Shown here: in pieces, positions 51,636-59,698 of the stretch
Layout: every line of letters begins with the position of its first letter
How positions within the stretch are numbered: the first letter of the stretch is position 1
NCBI RefSeq assembly: GCF_050942425.1
Contig: NZ_CP192063.1
Coordinates: forward strand, 4,836,001-4,900,000
From: Actinoallomurus sp050942425
GTDB lineage: Bacteria > Actinomycetota > Actinomycetes > Streptosporangiales > Streptosporangiaceae
DNA: 64,000 bases
Direction: 5' to 3'
The notes under the pieces: generated by a model
Database searches by the model: none
The model's input: the letters and a program-made list of their open reading frames with translations, nothing else
What the model was told of the DNA's origin: nothing
Program-made: the position numbers and the translations under genes

Positions 51636-51786
51636 GTCACGGCCTCCCGTCCTGGTCGTGCGGTCCGCCGTGCGCGGCGGGCCGGTCGCCGTACACGTTT
51701 CCCCCTGATCCCGGTCGCCACACGTGGAAGATCACCGAGTTCGCCCCGTCGGAGGCGGCGATGCCGAGATCCCCGGCGTTGTCCCT

Positions 51787-51792
51787 TACACT
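51787..51792 (+). promoter_or_regulatory. Candidate -10 element TACACT of the ABC-F promoter
   Basis: TACACT fits the TANNNT pattern. Transcription from it would begin near 51799, which is the A of the ATG of the short leader ORF. No consensus -35 is visible. Confidence 0.4.
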
Positions 51793-51798
51793 GAGAGC

Positions 51799-51813
51799 AT
51801 GCTTGCGAGCTGA
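51799..51813 (+). CDS. Four-codon leader peptide MLAS
   Basis: ATG CTT GCG AGC TGA. It has no Shine-Dalgarno sequence; if transcription starts at the ATG it would be translated as a leaderless message. Its stop codon is five bases before the element that can pair with the ABC-F ribosome binding site. Function as a ribosome-stalling sensor is inferred from its place. Confidence 0.4.
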   Translation: MLAS

Positions 51814-51818
51814 TCAGG

Positions 51819-51906
51819 CGCTCCTTGGGCGCGGCCGGGCCGGACGAGGCCCCGGGCGGCGCCCTTTTCGTCGTCCCCGCCTCTCCCAGCCCGCCCCCCA
51901 GGAGCG
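51819..51906 (+). promoter_or_regulatory. Anti-Shine-Dalgarno pairing in the ABC-F leader
   Basis: CGCTCCT at 51819-51825 is fully complementary to AGGAGCG at 51900-51906, which contains the ABC-F ribosome binding site. The outer helix would enclose the terminator-like hairpin and could hide the start region. Confidence 0.45.
51827..51868 (+). terminator. Attenuator-like hairpin in the ABC-F leader
   Basis: GGGCGC (51827-51832) pairs with GCGCCC (51859-51864), CCGGG pairs with CCCGG inside, and TTTT follows at 51865-51868. It stands between the leader peptide and the ABC-F start, where it would act as a conditional terminator. Confidence 0.55.
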
Positions 51907-51914
51907 TTCTCACT

Positions 51915-53513
51915 GTGATCACCGCCCGTGACATCGAACTCCGCGCCGGTTCCCGTCTGCTGCTCGACGGAGCCACGTTCCGCGTCAACCCCGGCGACCG
52001 GGTCGGCCTGGTCGGCCGCAACGGGGCCGGCAAGACCACCCTCACCAAAGTGCTCGCCGGAGAGGGTCTGCCCGCCGCCGGCGAGGTGACGCGGTCCGGC
52101 ACCGTGGGTTATCTCCCGCAGGATCCCCGCACCGGCGACCTGGAGGTCCTCGCCCGCGACCGGATCCTGTCCGCGCGCGGACTGGACGAGGTCATCAGGG
52201 GGATGCGCCAGGCCGAGGAGAAGATGGCGACGGCCGAGGGCGCCGAGCGCGACAAGGCCGTCCGCCGCTACGGTCGGCTGGAGGACCGGCTGCACGTCCT
52301 CGGCGGCTACGCCGCCGACGCGGAGGCGGCCTCCATCGCCTCGAGCCTGAGCCTGCCGGACCGGGTGCTCGGCCAGCCGCTGCGGACCCTCTCCGGCGGT
52401 CAGCGCCGCCGGGTCGAGCTGGCCCGCATCCTGTTCTCCGGGGCCGACACCCTCCTGCTCGACGAGCCGACCAACCACCTCGACGCCGACTCGATCACCT
52501 GGCTCCGCGACTTCCTGAAGTCGCACCAGGGCGGACTGATCATGATCAGCCACGACGTCGGCCTGCTCGACGCGGTCGTGAACAAGGTGTTCCACCTCGA
52601 CGCGAACCGCAACGTCATCGACCTCTACAACGTCGGCTGGAAGACCTACCTGACCCAGCGGGAGACCGACGAGCGGCGCCGCAAGCGCGAGCGTGCCAAC
52701 GCCGAGCGCCAGGCGAACACCCTGCAGACCCAGGCCGACAAGATGCGGGCCAAGGCGACGAAGGCGAGGGCCGCGCAACAGATGGAGCGCCGTGCCCAGC
52801 GCCTCCTGGCGGGGGTCGAGGACGAGCGTCAGTCCGACAAGGTGGCCAAGATTCGGTTCCCCGCGCCGGCCCCGTGCGGCAAAACGCCGCTCATGGCACG
52901 AGCTTTGTCCAAATCGTACGGTTCGTTGGAAGTCTTCGCCGATGTCGACCTAGCGGTTGATCGGGGCAGCCGAGTGGTCGTCCTGGGCCTCAACGGCGCG
53001 GGCAAGACGACCCTGCTGCGCATGCTCGCAGGCGTCGAAAAGCCCGATACGGGCGAGCTTATCGACGGGCACGGCCTGCGCCTGGGGTACTACGCCCAGG
53101 AGCACGAAACGCTCGACGTCGACCGTACCGTGCTGGAGAACATGCGGTCCGCCGCCCCCGACCTTCCGGAGACGGAGACGCGCAAGATCCTGGGCTCCTT
53201 CCTGTTCACCGGGGACGACGTCGAAAAGCCCGCAGGCGTGCTCTCCGGGGGCGAGAAGACCCGCCTGGCGCTCGCCACTCTCGTCGTGTCCAGCGCCAAT
53301 GTGCTGCTGCTCGACGAGCCCACGAACAACCTCGATCCGGCGAGCCGCGAGGAGATCCTGGCGGCCCTCCGCACCTACGCCGGGGCCATCGTTCTGGTGA
53401 CCCACGATGAGGGTGCGGTGCAGGCGTTGCAACCGGAAAGAGTGATCTTGCTTCCGGATGGTGTAGAGGACATCTGGAGTGACGAATTTTCCGATCTCGT
53501 GGCACTTGCCTGA
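51915..53513 (+). CDS. ABC-F family ATPase (ribosome-associated)
   Basis: ABC-F proteins bind the ribosomal E site; some protect it from antibiotics, others act in translation control. The 532-residue product has two nucleotide-binding domains: Walker A GRNGAGKTTLTKVLAG and GLNGAGKTTLLRMLAG, signatures LSGGQRRRVELA and LSGGEKTRLALA, Walker B LLLDEPTNHLD and LLLDEPTNNLD. The linker (about residues 235-315) is charged and helical (RETDERRRKRERANAERQAN). GTG at 51915 has AGGAG ten bases upstream. Its order with the HTH gene recalls mycobacterial Rv1473-Rv1473A. The leader suggests antibiotic-responsive attenuation. Confidence 0.93.
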   Translation: MITARDIELRAGSRLLLDGATFRVNPGDRVGLVGRNGAGKTTLTKVLAGEGLPAAGEVTRSGTVGYLPQDPRTGDLEVLARDRILSARGLDEVIRGMRQAEEKMATAEGAERDKAVRRYGRLEDRLHVLGGYAADAEAASIASSLSLPDRVLGQPLRTLSGGQRRRVELARILFSGADTLLLDEPTNHLDADSITWLRDFLKSHQGGLIMISHDVGLLDAVVNKVFHLDANRNVIDLYNVGWKTYLTQRETDERRRKRERANAERQANTLQTQADKMRAKATKARAAQQMERRAQRLLAGVEDERQSDKVAKIRFPAPAPCGKTPLMARALSKSYGSLEVFADVDLAVDRGSRVVVLGLNGAGKTTLLRMLAGVEKPDTGELIDGHGLRLGYYAQEHETLDVDRTVLENMRSAAPDLPETETRKILGSFLFTGDDVEKPAGVLSGGEKTRLALATLVVSSANVLLLDEPTNNLDPASREEILAALRTYAGAIVLVTHDEGAVQALQPERVILLPDGVEDIWSDEFSDLVALA

Positions 53514-53639
53514 CCTGCAGCGCAACCTTGACCCAAGGAAGCAGATCTTTTCTGGCGTAGTGGGTAGCCGATCGCGCGCGAATGTCTGATCATGGCTGGG
53601 GATAACGCAGCGGTCACCGCATCACTACGGGAGGTACTC

Positions 53640-53852
53640 GTGGCCGAGACCCTAAAGAAGGGCACCCGCGTGACCGGTGCCGAGCGAGATAAGTTGGCGG
53701 AGCAGTTGAAGAAGCGTTACGACTCCGGCGAGAGCATCCGTGCCCTGGCTGCAGCAACCGGACGGTCGTACGGCTTCATCCACCGCATCCTCACCGAGTC
53801 CGGCGTGAACCTGCGCGGACGCGGTGGGGCTACCCGCGGTAAGAAGTCCTGA
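53640..53852 (+). CDS. Small helix-turn-helix protein (actinobacterial)
   Basis: A 70-residue protein starting AETLKKGTRVTGAERDKLAEQL with a helix-turn-helix (YDSGESIRALAAATGRSYGFIHRILTESG) and a basic tail RGRGGATRGKKS. Such proteins are widely conserved in actinobacteria and annotated only as helix-turn-helix domain proteins. The GTG at 53640 follows GGGAGGTACTC. It resembles, from memory, Rv1473A next to the mycobacterial ABC-F gene. Confidence 0.85.
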   Translation: MAETLKKGTRVTGAERDKLAEQLKKRYDSGESIRALAAATGRSYGFIHRILTESGVNLRGRGGATRGKKS

Positions 53853-53895
53853 CGGACTAGCTCCCCCCAACTCTCGGCGCCGGACCGCATGAGAG

Positions 53896-53933
53896 GCCAC
53901 CGTGCCCGACCCGCTAGGGTCGGGCACGGTGGC
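53896..53933 (+). terminator. Strong terminator hairpin after the HTH gene
   Basis: A perfect 17-base stem (GCCACCGTGCCCGACCC and its complement) with a four-base loop GCTA. It is the strongest hairpin noticed in the window and ends 38 bases before the enoyl-CoA hydratase start. Confidence 0.75.
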
Positions 53934-53971
53934 GGGCCCTCCGCCACGACGCACACGCCAGAAGGAGCGTC

Positions 53972-54733
53972 ATGGCGGATTCACCGCTCACCACCGCCGA
54001 GCTCGAACGAGCCGGTCTGCGCCTCGACGTCGACGACGCCGTGGCGACGATCACTCTGGCCCGGCCCGAGCGGCGCAACGCTCTGACCTTCAGCACGTGG
54101 CGGACGCTCGCCCGGATCGGCGAGACGCTGCCCGACGGTGTGCGCGTCGTCGTCGTACGCGGCGACGGACCGTCGTTCTCGGCAGGGATCGACCTGCGCC
54201 TGTTCAGCCCGGAGGGCGTTCCCGGAGAGGACACCGCAGGCCCTCGCGACGAGGAGTTCATCGCCGGCCTGCAGGCCGGCTACCTCTGGCTGCGCCGCCC
54301 CGACATCGTCTCCGTCGCCGCCGTTCACGGGCACGCCATCGGCGGCGGCTTCCAGCTCGCGCTAGCGTGCGACCTGCGCGTGGTCGCCGACGACGTGAAG
54401 TTCGCGATGAAGGAGCCCGCGCTCGGCATCGTCCCGGACCTCACCGGCACCAAGCCGCTCGTCGACATCGTCGGCGTGCCCCGGGCCCTGGAGATCTGCC
54501 TGACGACCCGTACGATCTTCGCCGACGAGGCCGCCCGCCTCGGCCTGGCCGAGCTGGTCGTGCCCGCCGCCGAGCTCGACTCCGCGGTCGCCGACCTCGT
54601 CGCGGCGATCCTCCAGGTTAAGCCGGAGACGGCGGCCGCGACCAAGCGTCTCCTGCGGCAGGCCCCGCACAACACCCTCGAGGAGCAGGCGGCGGCCGAG
54701 CGCCGCGAGCAGGTGCCCCTCCTCGGCGGCTGA
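53972..54733 (+). CDS. Enoyl-CoA hydratase/isomerase family protein
   Basis: A 253-residue crotonase-fold enzyme. The oxyanion-hole segments are GPSFSAGIDLRLF and HGHAIGGGFQLALACDLRV; the glutamate region is MKEPALGIVPDLTGTKPLVDIVG, where the second usual catalytic acid position appears as Asp/Leu, so it may not be a classical hydratase. AGAAGGAGCGTC precedes the ATG. It would act on an acyl-CoA thioester in fatty acid or branched-chain breakdown. Confidence 0.88.
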   Translation: MADSPLTTAELERAGLRLDVDDAVATITLARPERRNALTFSTWRTLARIGETLPDGVRVVVVRGDGPSFSAGIDLRLFSPEGVPGEDTAGPRDEEFIAGLQAGYLWLRRPDIVSVAAVHGHAIGGGFQLALACDLRVVADDVKFAMKEPALGIVPDLTGTKPLVDIVGVPRALEICLTTRTIFADEAARLGLAELVVPAAELDSAVADLVAAILQVKPETAAATKRLLRQAPHNTLEEQAAAERREQVPLLGG

Positions 54734-54751
54734 ATCGCGCGCCGGCGTCAA

Positions 54752-54766
54752 GTAGACCGCGTCTAC
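54752..54766. promoter_or_regulatory. Inverted repeat GTAGAC-N3-GTCTAC upstream of bioB
   Basis: A perfect 6-3-6 inverted repeat 70 bases before the bioB start. Its place suits an operator, perhaps for a biotin-responsive regulator, but it does not match the BioQ or BirA sites I know. Confidence 0.45.
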
Positions 54767-54835
54767 AAGCCACGGTCCGCCCTGTTGTGCCGGTGGCTGT
54801 TCCACGCCTCGAGCGCGACACGGCAGACTCGCCCC

Positions 54836-55894
54836 ATGGACGATCTCGTGGATCCGATCGTGGCCAAGGCGATGCGCCGGGAGGCGCCGACCCGCGACGA
54901 GGCCCGTGCGGTGCTCGGCGTCTCCGACGCGGGCACGCTCGAACTCGTCACGGCGGTCGCGCGCGTACGGCGGGAGTTCTTCGGCGACCGGGTGAAGCTG
55001 AACTACCTGGTCAACATGAAGAGCGGCCTGTGCCCGGAAGACTGCTTCTACTGCTCCCAGCGCAAGGGGTCCGACGCCGACATCCTCAAGTACTCCTGGC
55101 AGGACACCGAGGAGATGGTCCGCGCGGCCGACAAGGCCGTCGCGCGCGGCGCTCGCCGGGTGTGCCTGGTGGCCAGCGGCCGCGGACCGGCCCAGCGGGA
55201 CATCGACCGGGTCGGCGACGCCGTCCGGGAGATCGCCTCCCGCGACGTCGAGGTCTGCGTGTGCCTCGGCCTGCTCAAGCCGGGCCAGGCCGAGCAACTG
55301 CGCGAGGCCGGGGCGTTCGCCTACAACCACAACCTCAACACCAGCGCCGAGCGCTACGGCGACATCTGCACGACCCACGGCTTCCAGGACCGGGTCGACA
55401 CGGTCAACGAGGCGGCGGCGGCCGGGCTGTCCCCGTGCTCCGGAGCGATCTTCGGCATGGGAGAGAGCGACGAGGACGTCATCGACGTCGCCTTCGCGCT
55501 GCGCGAGCTGAACCCGGACTCGGTGCCGGTGAACTTCCTCATCCCGTTCGAGGGCACGCCCCTGGCCCGCACCTGGGAGCTGACGCCGCTGCGCTGTCTG
55601 CGCATCCTCGCGCTGTTCCGGCTCGTCTTCCCGGACGTCGAGGTGCGGCTCGCCGGCGGGCGGGAGATCCACCTGCGGAGCCTGCAGCCCCTCGCGCTGC
55701 ACGTGGTCAACTCGATCTTCCTGGGCGACTACCTCACCAGCGAGGGGCAGGCCGGCGACGACGATCTGCGGATGATCGCCGACGCGGGGTTCGTCGTCGA
55801 GGGCGCCGACGAGGGGAAGGGCCCGGAGGCCCGGCACGACCTCGTCGCCGTCCGCGACCGCGGGATAGGGACCGACAAAGAGGGCAATACGTGA
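54836..55894 (+). CDS. bioB: Biotin synthase (radical SAM)
   Basis: BioB inserts sulfur into dethiobiotin. The 352-residue product has the radical SAM cluster motif C-x3-C-x2-C in SGLCPEDCFYCSQR, the [2Fe-2S] cysteines further on (VCVCLG; PCSGAIFGMGE), YNHNLNTS and the arginine ligand in RLAGGREIHL. ATG at 54836 is chosen at the start of similarity (MDDLVDPIVAKAM). No bioA, bioD or bioF is near. A strong hairpin follows. Confidence 0.92.
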   Translation: MDDLVDPIVAKAMRREAPTRDEARAVLGVSDAGTLELVTAVARVRREFFGDRVKLNYLVNMKSGLCPEDCFYCSQRKGSDADILKYSWQDTEEMVRAADKAVARGARRVCLVASGRGPAQRDIDRVGDAVREIASRDVEVCVCLGLLKPGQAEQLREAGAFAYNHNLNTSAERYGDICTTHGFQDRVDTVNEAAAAGLSPCSGAIFGMGESDEDVIDVAFALRELNPDSVPVNFLIPFEGTPLARTWELTPLRCLRILALFRLVFPDVEVRLAGGREIHLRSLQPLALHVVNSIFLGDYLTSEGQAGDDDLRMIADAGFVVEGADEGKGPEARHDLVAVRDRGIGTDKEGNT

Positions 55895-55921
55895 TGGTCC
55901 GCCCCCCAGGGGCTGAACCGG

Positions 55922-55950
55922 CCCCGGCCGGAGGCGCGTTCCGGCCGGGG
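55922..55950 (+). terminator. Terminator hairpin after bioB
   Basis: CCCCGGCCGGA pairs perfectly with TCCGGCCGGGG over a seven-base loop. Confidence 0.7.
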
Positions 55951-55997
55951 GCCTACCGTGGGGCGAGCACATGACGACTAGGGAAGGACTCTTCCTC

Positions 55998-56834
55998 GTG
56001 ACCACCGTCCCGACCGTGACCCTGAACACCGGTGCCGCGATGCCGCAGCTGGGGTTCGGGGTCTGGCAGGTCCCCGATGAGGAGGCCGTCTCTGCGGTCC
56101 GCACCGCCATCGAGGCGGGCTACCGCAGCATCGACACCGCCGCGGCGTACGAGAACGAGGCGGGCGTCGGCAAGGCGATCGCCCCGCCCGAGGTGCCCCG
56201 CGACGAACTGTTCGTGACCACGAAGCTGTGGAACGGCGACCAGGGGTACGACCGCGCGCTGCGGGCCTTCGACCTGAGCCTGGACAAGCTCGGCCTCGAC
56301 TACGTCGACCTCTACCTGATCCACTGGCCCCTTCCGGCCAAGGACGCCTACGTCGAGACCTGGAAGGCGCTCGAGAAGGTGCACAACGAGGGCCGCGCCA
56401 GGGCGATCGGCGTCTCGAACTTCCAGATCCCGCACCTGCGGCGGCTCTTCGAGGAGACGGACGTCGTGCCCGCCGTCAACCAGATCGAGCTGCATCCGTA
56501 CCTCCAGCAGGAGGAGCTGCGGGCGTTCCACGCCGAGCACGACATCGCGACGGAGGCCTGGAGCCCCCTCGCCCAGGGCGGCACGCTGCTCAAGGACGAC
56601 ACCATCGCCCGGCTGGCGGCCGAGCACGGCAGGACCCCCGCGCAGATCGTCCTGCGCTGGCACGTCCAGATCGGCAACGTGGTGATCCCCAAGTCGGTCA
56701 CGCCGTCCCGTATCCGCGAGAACATCGAGGTCTTCGACTTCGACCTGAGCGACGACGACCTGGCCGCCATCGCCCGCCTGAACCGCGACGAGCGCACCGG
56801 ACCGGACCCGGACACCTTCAACCTCGGCGCGTGA
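55998..56834 (+). CDS. Aldo/keto reductase
   Basis: A 278-residue NADPH-dependent aldo/keto reductase of the 2,5-diketogluconate reductase type. The catalytic tetrad is visible: Asp in SIDTAAAYENE, Tyr in the same motif, Lys in VTTKLWN, and His in LYLIHWPLP. The cofactor motif IPKSVTPSRIRENIEVFDF is near the C-terminus. GTG at 55998 after AGGGAAGGACTC begins at the conserved TTVPTVTLNTG; an ATG at 55971 is possible. Confidence 0.92.
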   Translation: MTTVPTVTLNTGAAMPQLGFGVWQVPDEEAVSAVRTAIEAGYRSIDTAAAYENEAGVGKAIAPPEVPRDELFVTTKLWNGDQGYDRALRAFDLSLDKLGLDYVDLYLIHWPLPAKDAYVETWKALEKVHNEGRARAIGVSNFQIPHLRRLFEETDVVPAVNQIELHPYLQQEELRAFHAEHDIATEAWSPLAQGGTLLKDDTIARLAAEHGRTPAQIVLRWHVQIGNVVIPKSVTPSRIRENIEVFDFDLSDDDLAAIARLNRDERTGPDPDTFNLGA

Positions 56835-56935
56835 CCGGCTTCGGCGGCCCGACGGAGGCGCGATCGTGGACACGAGCCCCGTCCGGGCGTCGTAGGTCCT
56901 CGGCCTAAGTCCTTCTCCGGCGCATGGCCGATGGC

Positions 56936-56975
56936 GCGGCCCTCGCGAATGGCGCAGGCTGTTCGTGAGGGCCGC
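56936..56975. terminator. Hairpin after the aldo/keto reductase gene
   Basis: A 14-base stem with one G-T wobble (GCGGCCCTCGCGAA against TTCGTGAGGGCCGC) and a 12-base loop, without T-run. It lies 101 bases after the stop codon, likely a terminator. Confidence 0.5.
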
Positions 56976-57070
56976 GATCGGCGTTCTGGAGGGTGGGAAT
57001 CAACCGCCGGTCCGGTACGTTGTCGCGGACGCTTACATGATTACGTGCTGAACCCAACGGGAGGGTCGCC

Positions 57071-58993
57071 GTGGGCATGCCGGACAACGGCTGGATGATG
57101 ATGGCGTCGTTTCGCCGTGACAAATCCGTCGTCAAGGAGCGGTTGAAGGCCGGGACGGTCCGGCGCATCGCCGGTTACGCCCGCCCCTACATCCGCGAGC
57201 TCATCCTGTTCCTGGCCCTGAACGCCGTCGCCGCGGTGATCGTCGTGGCCAATCCGCTGCTGCTCAAGTCGATCATCGACAAGGGCATCGTGCCGCACAA
57301 GAGCGGCGTCGTCCTCGGCCTCGCCATCGCGGTCGGCGGCCTGGCCCTGATCGAGGCGCTGATCGGGCTCGCCCAGCGCTGGTACTCCGCGCGCATCGGC
57401 GAGGGTCTCATCTACGACCTGCGCACCGAGGTCTTCGACCACGTCCAGCGCATGCCGGTCGCCTTCTTCATGCGGGCGCAGACGGGGTCGCTGGTCAGCC
57501 GGCTCAACAGCGACGTCATCGGCGCCCAGCGCGCCCTCACCACGACCCTGTCGTCGGTCGTCTCCAACGTGATCAGCCTGCTGCTGGTGCTCGGCACGAT
57601 GTTCCTGCTGTCCTGGCAGGTCACGTTGATCGCGCTGGTGCTGACGCCGATCTTCATCTTCCCCGCCAAGTGGGTGGGGCGGCGGCTGCAGAAGATCAGC
57701 CGGGAGCAGATGCAGCTGGACGCGGAGATGAGCTCGCTGATGACCGAGCGGTTCAACGTCGCCGGCGCGATGCTCGCCAAGCTGTACGGCCGCCCGGAGG
57801 AGGAGTCGGCGGGGTTCGCCGACCGGGCGCGGCGGGTGCGCGACATCGGCATCACCTCCGCGATGTACGGACGGGTCTTCTTCACCGCGCTGACGCTGGT
57901 GGCCTCGCTCGCCACCGCCATGGTGTACGGCGTGGGCGGCACGCTCGTCGTGAACGGCGGGTTCCAGCTCGGCACGCTGGTCGCCCTGGCGGCGCTCCTC
58001 ACCCGGCTGTACGGCCCGCTGACCGCGCTGTCGAACGTCCAGGTCGACGTGATGACCGCCCTGGTCAGCTTCGACCGCGTCTTCGAGGTGCTCGACCTCA
58101 AGCCCATGATCGATGAGAAGCCGGACGCGGACCCGCTCACCGCGAACGACGACCCCGAGTCGGCCGACGACGGTGGCGACGCCGCCCCGGCGATCGAGTT
58201 CGACGACGTGGTCTTCAGCTACCCCGCGGCCTCCGAGGTCTCCCTCGCCTCGCTGGAGTCGATCGCCCGGGCCGACACCGCGCCGGCCCGCGAGGTGCTG
58301 CACGGGGTGACCTTCCGCGTCGAACCCGGAACGATGACCGCTCTGGTGGGGCCCTCAGGGGCCGGGAAGACGACGATCACCCAGCTCGTGTCCCGGCTGT
58401 ACGACGTCTCGGACGGCGCCGTACGGATCGGCGGCCAGGACCTGCGGGACGTGACCCTGGAGTCGCTGCGCGGCACCATCGGCGTGGTCACCCAGGACGC
58501 GCACCTGTTCCACGACACGATCCGCGCGAACCTCGAGTACGCCCGGCCCGGCGCCACCGACGAGCAGCTGGCCGAGGCCCTCCGGGCCGCGCAGATCTGG
58601 AACCTCGTCGCGAGCATGCCCGACGGCCTCGACACCGTCGTCGGCGATCGGGGCTACCGGCTCTCCGGCGGCGAGAAGCAGCGCCTGGCCATCGCCCGGC
58701 TGCTGCTGAAGGCCCCGTCCGTCGTGGTGCTCGACGAGGCGACGGCCCACCTGGACTCCGAGTCCGAGGCGGCCGTGCAGCGGGCCCTGAGCACGGCGCT
58801 CGCGGGCCGTACGTCGATCGTCATCGCGCACCGGCTGTCGACGATCCGCGAGGCCGACCAGATCCTCGTGATCGAGGACGGCCGCGTCGCCGAACGGGGC
58901 CGGCACGAGGAACTGCTCGACGAGGGTGGCCTGTACAGCGAGCTGTACGACACGCAGTTCGCCCGGCAGAGCCTCCCCGACGCGGTGCACTGA
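57071..58993 (+). CDS. ABC transporter, fused permease and ATPase (half-transporter)
   Basis: A 640-residue type IV (MsbA/LmrA-like) half-transporter. Six helices span residues 40-330; the nucleotide-binding domain has Walker A GPSGAGKTTITQLVSRLY, Q-loop GVVTQDAHLFHDT, signature LSGGEKQRLAIA, Walker B VVVLDEATAHLDSES and switch His AHRLST. An acidic linker of about 45 residues (DEKPDADPLTANDDPESADD) precedes the ATPase, longer than usual. GTG at 57071 follows GGGAGGGTCGCC. It must form a homodimer since no partner is adjacent. Substrate unknown. Confidence 0.93.
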   Translation: MGMPDNGWMMMASFRRDKSVVKERLKAGTVRRIAGYARPYIRELILFLALNAVAAVIVVANPLLLKSIIDKGIVPHKSGVVLGLAIAVGGLALIEALIGLAQRWYSARIGEGLIYDLRTEVFDHVQRMPVAFFMRAQTGSLVSRLNSDVIGAQRALTTTLSSVVSNVISLLLVLGTMFLLSWQVTLIALVLTPIFIFPAKWVGRRLQKISREQMQLDAEMSSLMTERFNVAGAMLAKLYGRPEEESAGFADRARRVRDIGITSAMYGRVFFTALTLVASLATAMVYGVGGTLVVNGGFQLGTLVALAALLTRLYGPLTALSNVQVDVMTALVSFDRVFEVLDLKPMIDEKPDADPLTANDDPESADDGGDAAPAIEFDDVVFSYPAASEVSLASLESIARADTAPAREVLHGVTFRVEPGTMTALVGPSGAGKTTITQLVSRLYDVSDGAVRIGGQDLRDVTLESLRGTIGVVTQDAHLFHDTIRANLEYARPGATDEQLAEALRAAQIWNLVASMPDGLDTVVGDRGYRLSGGEKQRLAIARLLLKAPSVVVLDEATAHLDSESEAAVQRALSTALAGRTSIVIAHRLSTIREADQILVIEDGRVAERGRHEELLDEGGLYSELYDTQFARQSLPDAVH

Positions 58994-59022
58994 CCGACCG
59001 TACGCCCGGGCCGGCGCCGCCC

Positions 59023-59326
59023 GGAGTCGAGCGCGTCGGCGAGGGAGGGGCCGTCAGGAGTCGGTTGCGTCGGTGGGGGAGCGGAGGTGCCCGGGTCGGC
59101 CGCGCCGGCGGGCGCTGGAGTCGGGCGCGTCGGCGGGGGACGGGCCGTCAGGAGTCGGTTGCGTCGGTGGGGGAGCGGAGGTGCCCGGGTCGGCCGCGCC
59201 GGCGGGCGCTGGAGTCGGGCGCGTCGGCGGGGGACGGGCCGCGGGGAGTCGGTTGCGCCGACGGAGGAGCGGAGGTGCCCAGGTCAGGCGCGCCGGGGTC
59301 GGTCGCGTCGGCGGAGGAGTGGGGCC
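59023..59326. repeat. 94-base tandem repeat after the ABC transporter gene
   Basis: Two units, 59053-59146 and 59147-59240, are identical over all 94 bases. A third, 59241-59326, is degenerate and shorter, and a 30-base partial unit is at 59023-59052. Each unit itself holds two related motifs of the form GAGTCGG..GCGTCGG.GGGGGA. This fills most of the 405-base spacer 58994-59398. Confidence 0.92.
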
Positions 59327-59398
59327 GCCGGGCGTACAACGGCCGATCGCGGGTAGACGATCTCATCGAGCACCCGTCCGCGAGCGAAGGGAACGGTC

Positions 59399-59644
59399 AT
59401 GGTGATGCCGGATGACCGCGCCCGTACCCATATCCCGCCGCCGGTCGAGCTCTGGCCGATCAGCGAGCTGATGCGGCAAGTCGGCCGCGTCGTCGCCGAG
59501 GAGCTCGAACGCCCTGGCCGGAGCGCTGGGAAGGATCAGGCGCGGGAGCACGCACCCCGGAGGCCGCGACCGGAGCCGACGAGGTCCGCCGAGCGGGGGC
59601 AGGAGCCGGAGACGGCCGTCCAGCCCGACGGCCACGACCGCTGA
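59399..59644 (+). CDS. Small hydrophilic protein, hypothetical
   Basis: An 81-residue protein: an N-terminal ordered part (PPVELWPISELMRQVGRVVAEELERPG) and a C-terminal half rich in Arg, Pro and Glu. GAAGGGAACGGTC precedes the ATG at 59399. I recognise no family. It is the first gene after the 94-base repeat array. Confidence 0.5.
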   Translation: MVMPDDRARTHIPPPVELWPISELMRQVGRVVAEELERPGRSAGKDQAREHAPRRPRPEPTRSAERGQEPETAVQPDGHDR

Positions 59645-59698
59645 CCGCGTGCCGTGATTCCCAGGAGTAAGCGGTGGCGGGGAGGGTAGATCCACCGC

